From assembly GCF_014648075.1 (NCBI RefSeq), contig NZ_BMQK01000007.1, positions 1-64,000 on the forward strand: DNA of 64,000 nt, written 5' to 3'. Position 1 is the stretch's first letter; each line of letters opens with the position of its first letter. The position numbers and the translations under genes were made by a program. Below, in pieces: positions 57,289 through 64,000 of this stretch. The stretch comes from Streptomyces ruber. Lineage in GTDB: Bacteria; Actinomycetota; Actinomycetes; Streptomycetales; Streptomycetaceae. Below the pieces are notes generated by a model. That model was not told the origin of the DNA and made no database searches. It saw nothing but the letters and a program-made list of their open reading frames with translations.

Positions 57289-58479
57289 CTACGGCCAGAC
57301 CAGGCAGTACGGCTGGTGCCCCGCCTCGTGCAGCCGGTGGCTGAAGTCCTGCCACTCGTGCAGCAGTTGGTACACGTTGAACGCGTCCCGGGGGCCGCCG
57401 CGGTCCGGGACCGTGGACCAGATGAAGGCCGCCGCGCCGACCGCCTCCTCGCCGATGCCGCGCAGCGGGTCGACGACCGTCATGGGCAGCTTCACCACCG
57501 CGTAGTCGGGGTGGAGGACCACCAGTTCCAGCGGGGGCACCCTGTGCAGCGGTACGCCCTCGATGCCGGTCAGCACCATGGCCGCCATCGTCTCCGGCTT
57601 GATCTTGGTGAACATGCCGTTCATGCCGAGCTCGTCGCCGCCGAGTTCCTCGGGCCGCATCGAGATCGGGACGCGGGCCGCCGTCGCGCCGTCCGGTGCG
57701 CCGAAGTACTTGTACGTCACCCCCACCCGGCCACCACTCCCGCTCCCTGTCCGCAGCCGGTCGAGGGCGCGGTCCACCGGGTCGATGCGGTCCACGTGCT
57801 CCGCCCGGCCCTTCCGGTTGGCGCGGCTCCTCCTGCGGGGCTGATCCATGCGATCCATACGGTCCATACCGTCCATACGGCCCGCACGGTCGATTCGCTC
57901 AGAAGCGGCCCGCCCGGGGTCGATCCGCTCGGGATCGGGGAGGCGACCGGGGAACTCCTGCTGCCGCGGAGCGGGGTGAAGGGGCGGAGTGACAGGACTG
58001 ACGGGGCCCTGAGGAACCACGGGGCCCTGCGGGGCCGCCGGGCCCGGTGAGGCCGACGGGTGCTGGTGCTGGTGCTGTGGAGCCGAGTCATTCCGTGGAG
58101 GCAACGGGTTCCGGGGAACCGTGGGGTGCTGGGGGACCGGAGGGCTCTGTGCGGCCGACGGACTCTGCGGGCCCGCGACATCACCTTGGGGACCAGTGGA
58201 ACCAGCTCGCGGGCCGGTGGAACCCTGCGGGTCTGTGAGGCCCCGCGCGTTGGTGAGACCCTGCGGTCCAGCGAGGCCCTGTGAGCTTGTGGAGCCCTGG
58301 GGGCTTGCGGGGGTCGGTGGGGTGTGGGGGCCCGGTGCGTTCTGGGGACCCGGCGATCCATGGCGCGCCTCGCCTCGTGTCTCGGTCGATTCCTCCGCTT
58401 CGCGCCGGTGCCTTCCCCGCCGGGCACGCCGGGGACCGAGGTCATCGGTCCCCTCGCCCCGTCCGCCACCGCGATGCAT
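57289..58479 (-). CDS. Repeat-rich protein with conserved C-terminal domain of unknown function
   Basis: 396 residues. The N-terminal ~230 are disordered: Arg-rich, then imperfect GPQG/TGPQG collagen-like repeats (GLAGPQGLTNARGLTDPQG), QHQHQHP and RMDGMDRMDRMD. From ~250 a compact domain begins, VGVTYKYFGAPDGATAARVPISMRPEELGGDELGMNGMFTKIKPE, and runs to EWQDFSHRLHEAGHQPYCLVWP. That part is highly conserved among streptomycetes by my memory, but I know no function. No signal peptide is seen. The start at 58479 is uncertain, because the ribosome site is poor. Confidence 0.72.
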   Translation of the reverse strand: MHRGGGRGEGTDDLGPRRARRGRHRREAEESTETRGEARHGSPGPQNAPGPHTPPTPASPQGSTSSQGLAGPQGLTNARGLTDPQGSTGPRAGSTGPQGDVAGPQSPSAAQSPPVPQHPTVPRNPLPPRNDSAPQHQHQHPSASPGPAAPQGPVVPQGPVSPVTPPLHPAPRQQEFPGRLPDPERIDPGRAASERIDRAGRMDGMDRMDRMDQPRRRSRANRKGRAEHVDRIDPVDRALDRLRTGSGSGGRVGVTYKYFGAPDGATAARVPISMRPEELGGDELGMNGMFTKIKPETMAAMVLTGIEGVPLHRVPPLELVVLHPDYAVVKLPMTVVDPLRGIGEEAVGAAAFIWSTVPDRGGPRDAFNVYQLLHEWQDFSHRLHEAGHQPYCLVWP

Positions 58480-58628
58480 ATCTCCACCCGACTGCTGTTC
58501 TGGGACGCGTGGCCCCCGCCGCGCAACCCGATCATCGTGTCAGTTGACCTCCCCCGCGGCCGCACGCCGAAACGTGCGTGGAAACACCAGTCCGCGGGAT
58601 TCTCCGAGCCTCTGACACCATGGCTTGT

Positions 58629-59939
58629 GTGAGCTATCCGTTCGATGCCCCAGTTTCGCAGAATCTCTTCGAGCGCGCGGCGGCCGTCACGCCCGGCGGC
58701 GTGAACTCTCCGGTACGCGCCTTCGGCGCCGTGGGCGGTACGCCCCGTTTCATGGTGTCCGGTGCCGGCCCCCGGCTGACCGACGCCGACGGGCGCGAGT
58801 ACATCGACCTCGTGTGTTCGTGGGGGCCCATGATCCTCGGGCACTCCCACCCCGAGGTCGTCGCCGCCGTGCAGGAGGCCGTCGCACGCGGCACCTCGTT
58901 CGGTACGCCCGCGGAGGGCGAGGTCGCGCTCGCCGAGGAGATGGTCGCCCGCGTCGAGCCGCTCGAGCGGGTGCGGCTCGTCTCCAGCGGCACCGAGGCC
59001 ACCATGTCCGCCATCCGGCTGGCCCGCGGCTTCACCCGGCGGGCCAAGGTGATCAAGTTCGCCGGCTGCTACCACGGGCACGTCGACGCGCTGCTCGCGT
59101 CGGCCGGGAGCGGTGTCGCGACCTTCGGGCTGCCGGACACCCCGGGCGTCACCGGCGCCCAGGCCGGCGACACCATCGTGCTGCCGTACAACGACCTCGA
59201 CGCCGTGCGCGCCGCCTTCGCCGCCCACCCCGGCGAGATCGCCTGCGTCATCACCGAGGCCTCGCCCGGCAACATGGGCGTCGTGCCGCCGCTGCCCGGC
59301 TTCAACCAGGGCCTCGCGGACCTGTGCGCCGAGAACGGCGCGCTCTACATCTCCGACGAGGTCATGACCGGCTTCCGGACCAGCCGGGCCGGGTGGTACG
59401 GGGTCGACGGCGTGCGCCCCGACCTGATGACCTTCGGCAAGGTGATGGGCGGCGGCTTCCCGGCCGCGGCCTTCGGCGGCCGGGCCGACGTGATGGCCCA
59501 CCTCGCGCCCGCCGGCCCCGTCTACCAGGCGGGCACGCTCTCCGGGAACCCGGTCGCCACCGCCGCCGGGCTGGCCCAGCTCCGGCTGCTCGACGACGCC
59601 GCGTACGCCAAGCTGGGCGCCGTGTCGGAGCAGATCCAGGCGCTGGTCTCCGAGGCGCTCACCAAGGAGGGCGTGGCGCACACCCTCCAGACCGCCTCGA
59701 ACATGTTCTCCGTCTTCTTCACCGACCGCCCGGTGCGGAACTACGAGGACGCCAAGGCGCAGGACACCTTCCGCTTCAACGCCTTCTTCCACTCGATGCT
59801 GTCGCAGGGCGTCTACCTGCCGCCGTCGGCGTTCGAGGTGTGGTTCGTGTCCACCGCCCACGACGAGCAGGCCGTCCAGCGGATCGCCGACGCCCTCCCG
59901 GCGGCGGCCCGAGCGGCGGCGGAGGCCACGGCAGCATGA
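58629..59939 (+). CDS. hemL: Glutamate-1-semialdehyde 2,1-aminomutase
   Basis: 436 residues. It converts glutamate-1-semialdehyde made by HemA to 5-aminolevulinate. Signatures are [81 protein letters not shown] (PLP Asp) and the Schiff-base Lys in [23 protein letters not shown] at 58629 starts at [11 protein letters not shown] as in relatives; ATG at 58620 is also possible. Its stop overlaps the next gene (ATGA). Confidence 0.95.
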   Translation: MSYPFDAPVSQNLFERAAAVTPGGVNSPVRAFGAVGGTPRFMVSGAGPRLTDADGREYIDLVCSWGPMILGHSHPEVVAAVQEAVARGTSFGTPAEGEVALAEEMVARVEPLERVRLVSSGTEATMSAIRLARGFTRRAKVIKFAGCYHGHVDALLASAGSGVATFGLPDTPGVTGAQAGDTIVLPYNDLDAVRAAFAAHPGEIACVITEASPGNMGVVPPLPGFNQGLADLCAENGALYISDEVMTGFRTSRAGWYGVDGVRPDLMTFGKVMGGGFPAAAFGGRADVMAHLAPAGPVYQAGTLSGNPVATAAGLAQLRLLDDAAYAKLGAVSEQIQALVSEALTKEGVAHTLQTASNMFSVFFTDRPVRNYEDAKAQDTFRFNAFFHSMLSQGVYLPPSAFEVWFVSTAHDEQAVQRIADALPAAARAAAEATAA

Positions 59940-60610
59940 GTGACATCACCGTCGTCCACCTGATGCGGCACGGCGAGGTCGCCAACCCCGACGGCATCCT
60001 CTACGGCCGGCTCCCCGGTTACCACCTCTCCGACCTCGGGCGCCGCATGGCCGACCGGGTCGCCGAGCACCTGTCCTCCAGAGACGTCACGCACGTCGTG
60101 GCGTCCCCGCTGGAGCGCGCGCAGGAGACGGCGACCCCGATCGCCAAGGCGCACGGTCTGGACCTGGCGACCGACGAGCGGCTGATCGAGGCCGACAACG
60201 TCTTCCAGGGCAAGACCTTCGGGGTCGGCGACGGCGCGCTGCGGCGCCCCGGGAACTGGCGGCACCTGACCAACCCGTTCCGCCCGTCCTGGGGCGAGCC
60301 GTACGCCGAGCAGGTGATACGGATGCTGGCCGCGCTGGACGCGGCCAAGGACGCGGCGCGGGGGCACGAGGCCGTGCTGGTCAGTCATCAGCTCCCGATC
60401 TGGATCGTGCGGTCGCACGTCGAGCGCCGTCGGCTGTGGCACGACCCGCGCCGGCGGCAGTGCACGCTCGCGTCGCTGACGACGTTCACGTACCAGGACG
60501 ACAAGATCGTGTCCGTGGGGTACAGCGAGCCGGCGCGCGATCTGGTGCCCGCGCATCTGCTGGCGGGGGCGAAGCGGGTGAAGGGGGAAGGCAAGGCTTT
60601 CGGCGCCTGA
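59936..60610 (+). CDS. Histidine-phosphatase (phosphoglycerate-mutase-like) protein
   Basis: 224 residues. [31 protein letters not shown] has the RHG phospho-His motif, [16 protein letters not shown] the second Arg, [14 protein letters not shown] the acid region, and [17 protein letters not shown] the second His. It dephosphorylates an unknown metabolite. Translation is coupled to hemL, an arrangement common in actinobacteria. Confidence 0.9.
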   Translation: MSDITVVHLMRHGEVANPDGILYGRLPGYHLSDLGRRMADRVAEHLSSRDVTHVVASPLERAQETATPIAKAHGLDLATDERLIEADNVFQGKTFGVGDGALRRPGNWRHLTNPFRPSWGEPYAEQVIRMLAALDAAKDAARGHEAVLVSHQLPIWIVRSHVERRRLWHDPRRRQCTLASLTTFTYQDDKIVSVGYSEPARDLVPAHLLAGAKRVKGEGKAFGA

Positions 60611-60899
60611 GAGCTCGGTGCCTGGTGTGGTGCGGCGGCTGCGGGTTGTTCGTTCGTGGTCGCTCGCGCAGTTCCCCGCGCCCCGCGCTCCTTGGAGGGG
60701 CGCGTGCCCCCCTGTCAGCGTCCATACGGCCACGCCCCCGGCGTACGCGTAGTAACAAAGCGTACACAAGCGGCATCGAAGCGTTTCTCGGTAAAGATCG
60801 GGAAATAATCCCCGCACTGGCGGAACTCCGCCCCTCGTGACGCCCTCTCACACGGTGTCTCTCGGCCACGAGGGACGTCGTGCGACCAAGGGGGATGCG
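60611..60899. other. Intergenic region with dispersed repeat
   Basis: 289 bp without a gene. The left part holds the repeat at 60637-60704. The right part (60740-60840) is less GC-rich (AAGCGTTTCTCGGTAAAGAT, GGGAAATAATCC) and probably carries the promoter of the deacetylase-like lipoprotein. Confidence 0.5.
60637..60704. repeat. Streptomyces-type intergenic repeat
   Basis: GGCTGCGGGTTGTTCGTTCG, then GTCGCTCGCGCAGTTCCCCGC and GCGCCCC...GGAGGGGCGCG. I recognise the GCGCAGTTCCCCGCGCCCC core and terminal hairpin as an intergenic repeat scattered many times in streptomycete genomes. It may end hemL-operon transcription. Confidence 0.78.
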
Positions 60900-62210
60900 A
60901 TGCGTCACATCAGCCGTAGGGGGATGCTGGGGTTCGGAGCGGGTGCCGTCACCGCGCTGGGGCTCGCCGGCTGCGGCACCGCCGTACGGGACCGGTGGCA
61001 CCAGCCAGGTGGGAAGGGCGACGTCCAGGGTTCCGAGCCCGCGCCGCCCGAAGTCGGCGCGAAGCCGATCGGGGACGGCTCCACCGCCGACACGGGGCCC
61101 CAGCCCCACCAGCCGGAGAAGCCCCGGCCACTGGAGCCCGGCGAGACGCCGCCGCAGTTCGTGGTGTTCTCCTGGGACGGCGCCGGAGACGTCGGCAACG
61201 GCCTGTTCCCGCGCTTCCTGAAGGCGGCCCGGGAACACGGCGCCCACATGACGTTCTTCCTGTCCGGGCTGTACCTGCTGCCCGAGTCGAAGAAGCGCGT
61301 GTACCGGCCGCCGAACAACGCGCCCGGCGCCTCCGACATCGGCTACCTCACCGACGACCACATCAGGACGACGCTGGAGCACCTGCGCCGGGCCTGGCTC
61401 GACGGCCACGAGATAGGCACCCACTTCAACGGCCACTTCTGCGGCGAGGGCCACGGTTCGGTCGCCCACTGGACGCCGGGGCAGTGGCGCAGCGAGATAG
61501 ACCAGGCCAAGTCGTTCGTGAAGGAGTGGCGCACGAACACGGGCTTCCACGACCTCGACCCGCTGCCCTTCGACTACGACCGCGAACTCGTCGGCGGCCG
61601 CACCCCGTGCCTCCTCGGGCAGGAGAACCTGCTGCCGACGGCGCGCGAGCTGGGCTGGCGGTACGACGCCTCCTCACCCGGCGGGCTCCAGGTGTGGCCG
61701 GACAGGAAGGAAGGGGTGTGGGACCTTCCGCTGCAGGCCATACCGTTCCCCGGGCGCTCCTTCGAAGTGCTCTCGATGGACTACAACATGCTGGCCAACC
61801 AGTCCCTGAACGCCACCAAGGCCCCGCCCGCCAACTATCCGGCCTGGCGCGAGCAGGCCACCGAGGCCTACATCGCCGGCTTCCGGCGGGCGTACGAGAC
61901 GAACCGCGCGCCCTTCTTCGTCGGCAATCACTTCGAGGAGTGGAACGGCGGCATCTACATGGACGCCGTGGAGGAGGCGCTCCAGCACATCGCCCGGGAG
62001 CGGGACAGGGGCGGGGACATACGGATGGTGTCGTTCCGGCAGTTCACGGACTGGCTCGACGTCCAGCGCGAGGACGTACTGGCGGAGCTGCGGTCGCTGG
62101 GGGTGGGGGAGCGGCCCGCCGGTGGCTGGAAGCGGTTCCTCGCGGACGCCGGTGACCGGCGGGCCGGGGGCGGGAGCGGGTCCGCGGAAGACGGGGGGAA
62201 GACGGCGTAG
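60900..62210 (+). CDS. Polysaccharide-deacetylase-like secreted lipoprotein
   Basis: 436 residues. The signal peptide has an SRR motif and lipobox (HISRRGMLGFGAGAVTALGLAGC), possibly Tat-exported. The mature part has a carbohydrate-esterase-4-like layout: QFVVFSWDGAGD (DG in place of the usual DD), HMTFFLSGLYLL, GHEIGTHFNGHFCGEGHG (HxxxH-like metal site) and LGWRYDASSPGGLQVWP. The altered first motif leaves activity open. It would act on cell-wall or extracellular glycans. The start at 60900 has AAGGGGG upstream. Confidence 0.83.
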   Translation: MRHISRRGMLGFGAGAVTALGLAGCGTAVRDRWHQPGGKGDVQGSEPAPPEVGAKPIGDGSTADTGPQPHQPEKPRPLEPGETPPQFVVFSWDGAGDVGNGLFPRFLKAAREHGAHMTFFLSGLYLLPESKKRVYRPPNNAPGASDIGYLTDDHIRTTLEHLRRAWLDGHEIGTHFNGHFCGEGHGSVAHWTPGQWRSEIDQAKSFVKEWRTNTGFHDLDPLPFDYDRELVGGRTPCLLGQENLLPTARELGWRYDASSPGGLQVWPDRKEGVWDLPLQAIPFPGRSFEVLSMDYNMLANQSLNATKAPPANYPAWREQATEAYIAGFRRAYETNRAPFFVGNHFEEWNGGIYMDAVEEALQHIARERDRGGDIRMVSFRQFTDWLDVQREDVLAELRSLGVGERPAGGWKRFLADAGDRRAGGGSGSAEDGGKTA

Positions 62211-62274
62211 GGAAAGGTCCCCGTCCCGAGGGGGGTGCGGAAGATCCCCTAAACGGGCATGCGAAACTTTTCAC

Positions 62275-62925
62275 ATGAGTGCCGCCAGCAGTGCCCGCGC
62301 TCCGCAGCGCGAGAACCGCACCCGTGTGACCCGTACGCGCCGCGGCCGCGCCGCCCTGCTCGCGGCCGGGGCCGCCGTGCTGGCGCTGGCCGTCTCCGCG
62401 TGCAGCTCCGGCGGGACCTCGGGGGGTGGCGGCGGCACCGGCTTCGTCACCAGCTCCGAGGGCATCGCCACGGTGAAGAAGGGCGAGCGCACCGCCGCCC
62501 CCGACCTCTCCGGGCAGACCCTGGAGGGCGAGCAGCTCGACGTCTTCTCGGAGTACAAGGGCAAGGTCGTCGTCCTCAACGTGTGGGGCTCCTGGTGCGC
62601 GCCGTGCCGCGCCGAGGCCCCCAACCTCGTCACCGTCTCCGAGGACCTCGCCGACCAGGGCGTGCAGTTCGTCGGCATCAACACCCGCGACACCAGCACC
62701 GGCCCGGCGATCGCCTTCGAGAAGGAGTACGAGGTCACCTTCCCGAGCCTGTACGACCCGACCGGCAAGCTGATGCTGCGCTTCGAGAAGGGCACGCTCA
62801 ACCCGCAGGCGATCCCCTCCACGCTGGTCATCGACCGCGACGGCAAGGTCGCCGCGCGCTCCCTCCAGGCGCTGAGCGAGTCCAAGCTGCGCAAGATGAT
62901 CGAGCCGGTCCTCGCGGAGAAGTGA
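62275..62925 (+). CDS. TlpA/ResA-like thioredoxin lipoprotein
   Basis: 216 residues. A signal peptide with lipobox VSAC, a Gly-rich linker, then a thioredoxin domain: VVVLNVWGSWCAPCRAEAPNLV with the WCAPC redox site and IPSTLVIDRDGKVAARSLQAL with the cis-Pro. It reduces apocytochrome c Cys residues outside the membrane, receiving electrons from CcdA next door. No Shine-Dalgarno is visible before the ATG at 62275, so a leaderless mRNA is possible. Confidence 0.93.
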   Translation: MSAASSARAPQRENRTRVTRTRRGRAALLAAGAAVLALAVSACSSGGTSGGGGGTGFVTSSEGIATVKKGERTAAPDLSGQTLEGEQLDVFSEYKGKVVVLNVWGSWCAPCRAEAPNLVTVSEDLADQGVQFVGINTRDTSTGPAIAFEKEYEVTFPSLYDPTGKLMLRFEKGTLNPQAIPSTLVIDRDGKVAARSLQALSESKLRKMIEPVLAEK

Positions 62926-62926
62926 C

Positions 62927-63700
62927 GTGACCGGAGTGTCCACGCTGGCCGCGCTCACGGACCAGAACCAGACGGTGATGAGCGGCGCCCTGCTGCTCGC
63001 CCTGCCGATCGCCCTGCTCGGCGGCCTCGTCTCCTTCTTCTCCCCGTGCGTGCTGCCGCTCGTCCCCGGTTACCTGTCGTACGTCACCGGGGTCACCGGC
63101 ACCGACCTGGCCGAGGCCCGGCGCGGGCGGATGACCCTCGGCGCGTCCCTCTTCGTGCTCGGCTTCACCGCCGTGTTCGTCTCCGGCGGGGCGCTGTTCG
63201 GCTACTTCGGCTCGACGCTCCAGGAGCACCAGGCCGTCCTGTCCAAGGTGCTCGGCGTCTTCATGATCCTGCTGGGCGTCTTCTTCATGGGCCTGATGCC
63301 CTGGCTCACCCAGCGGGAGTTCCGCTTCCACAGAAAGCCCGCGGCCGGACTGGTCGGCGCGCCCCTGCTCGGCGCGCTGTTCGGGATCGGCTGGACGCCC
63401 TGTATCGGTCCGACCCTCGCCTCCGTCCTGGCACTCTCCTCCAGCGAGGCGAGTGCCGGTCGCGGCGCGCTGCTGACCGTCGCGTACTGTCTGGGCCTGG
63501 GCGTGCCCTTCGTCCTCACCGCGGTCGCCCTGCGCAAGGCGCTCGGCGCGTTCGGCTGGGTCAAGCGGCACTACGTGTGGGTGCTGCGCATCGGGGGCGT
63601 CATGATGATCGCGACCGGCCTGCTCCTGCTGACCGGGGCGTGGGACCGCCTCGTGCAGGAGATGCAGGTCTGGTCGAACGGCTTCACGGTGGGGATCTGA
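62927..63700 (+). CDS. ccdA: Cytochrome c biogenesis protein CcdA
   Basis: 257 residues, six membrane helices. FFSPCVLPLVPGYLSYVTGV and IGWTPCIGPTLASVLALSS carry the conserved Pro-Cys pairs that pass electrons across the membrane from thioredoxin to the TlpA-like protein. The GTG at 62927 lies 2 bp after the tlpA-like stop, with GGAGAAG inside its end. Confidence 0.95.
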   Translation: MTGVSTLAALTDQNQTVMSGALLLALPIALLGGLVSFFSPCVLPLVPGYLSYVTGVTGTDLAEARRGRMTLGASLFVLGFTAVFVSGGALFGYFGSTLQEHQAVLSKVLGVFMILLGVFFMGLMPWLTQREFRFHRKPAAGLVGAPLLGALFGIGWTPCIGPTLASVLALSSSEASAGRGALLTVAYCLGLGVPFVLTAVALRKALGAFGWVKRHYVWVLRIGGVMMIATGLLLLTGAWDRLVQEMQVWSNGFTVGI

Positions 63701-63703
63701 TCC

Positions 63704-64000
63704 ATGAGTACCACTGACACCGACAGGACCGGCAAGGAGACCGAGGCGTCCACCGACGACCTCGGCGCCGCCGGTTCCCAGCTCTCCACCGCGCCCCGCG
63801 AGGAGATGCCGAACCTGCCCTCGCTGGGCGTCATCGGCTGGGTCCGCTGGTTCTGGCGGCAGCTGACCTCCATGCGGATCGCGCTGCTCCTGCTCTTCCT
63901 GCTGTCCCTCGCGGCGATCCCGGGCTCGCTGATCCCGCAGTCGGGACAGGACGAGACCAAGGTCGCCGCCTTCATGGACCGGCACGAGACCCTCGGGCCG
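63704..64000 (+). CDS. resB: ResB-like cytochrome c biogenesis protein (cut by window end)
   Basis: At least 99 residues from the ATG at 63704, 4 bp after the ccdA stop. A polar N-terminus is followed by IGWVRWFWRQLTSMRIALLLLFLLSLAAIPGSLIPQ, the first membrane helix and IPGSLIPQ motif of ResB/Ccs1, then a KVAAFMDRH-like segment. ResB with CcsA attaches haem to cytochrome c; the gene continues beyond the window and a ccsA gene is expected after it. Confidence 0.9.
   Translation, partial: MSTTDTDRTGKETEASTDDLGAAGSQLSTAPREEMPNLPSLGVIGWVRWFWRQLTSMRIALLLLFLLSLAAIPGSLIPQSGQDETKVAAFMDRHETLGP

Noticed and set aside
1-64000. tRNA genes
   Set aside because: I looked for TTCGA-type T-loops with matching arms and found none that fold convincingly.

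Overview
The window is high-GC DNA with GC-rich third positions and GTG/TTG starts. Its gene content is that of a Streptomyces-type actinomycete: the BldN sigma factor with its RsbN anti-sigma factor, Rex, an SgaT-free haem cluster, an AURKAIP1-like 32-residue basic protein, class I LysRS, and a DUF397/XRE/ATPase triad. It looks like chromosome rather than plasmid or phage. Apart from short repeats, no intact mobile element, CRISPR array or tRNA was seen. The left edge cuts a 5S rRNA gene and the right edge cuts a resB-like gene.

Region 1 (1-10.4 kb) is conserved core. It holds the 5S rRNA 3' end and terminator, a HAD hydrolase, an AcuC-type deacetylase, a phosphatase-like protein, an excisionase-fold regulator (bdtA-like), the tiny basic protein, an epimerase/acyltransferase pair, then rsbN and bldN with a HAD-IB phosphatase on the minus strand, and a glutaredoxin-like protein. 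A strong match to the sigma-BldN promoter pattern lies upstream of rsbN. Region 2 (10.5-16 kb) is the redox-controlled operon rex-hemA-hemC-cobA/hemD, with a clear Rex operator upstream and overlapping stop/start codons. hemB (30.4 kb) and hemL (58.6 kb) complete the early tetrapyrrole enzymes in the same window.

Region 3 (16-24.6 kb) is the most unusual part. It contains three paralogous STAND ATPases (NB-ARC-like plus TPR, with no DNA-binding domain visible) on the minus strand. Two of them are divergent from a 235-residue PP2C/SpoIIE-type phosphatase, and all three share a conserved upstream block of about 88 bp. The layout reads as a triplicated STAND/PP2C module in which the first copy lost its phosphatase.

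Region 4 (24.6-31.4 kb) is accessory and regulatory. It has a TetR-controlled NmrA/SnoaL pair with twin operators, the DUF397/XRE/ATPase triad, a winged-helix-like protein behind a structured leader, two truncated genes meeting head to head, and hemB. Region 5 (31.5-42.2 kb) holds a DUF4232 lipoprotein, an HTH protein with a membrane anchor and repeat linker, a phosphotransferase-like protein, a PLP aminotransferase, a DUF4253 protein, a DUF574 methyltransferase, and divergent argS/lysS.

Region 6 (42.2-58.5 kb) contains a DUF2637 membrane protein, two DUF3558-like lipoproteins, an RtcB ligase, small secreted and membrane proteins, an SDR, a decayed AraC gene, a flavin oxidoreductase/reductase pair, a GT4 glycosyltransferase, a two-component system, a CtaG/DUF2243 membrane pair and a repeat-rich protein. 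Region 7 (58.6-64 kb) has hemL, a phosphoglycerate-mutase-like phosphatase, a deacetylase-like lipoprotein, and the start of the cytochrome c maturation operon (TlpA-like, CcdA, ResB), linking haem synthesis to haem use. A short palindromic repeat occurs three times, twice in frame inside genes (hemC and the third STAND gene) and once in the AraC remnant.
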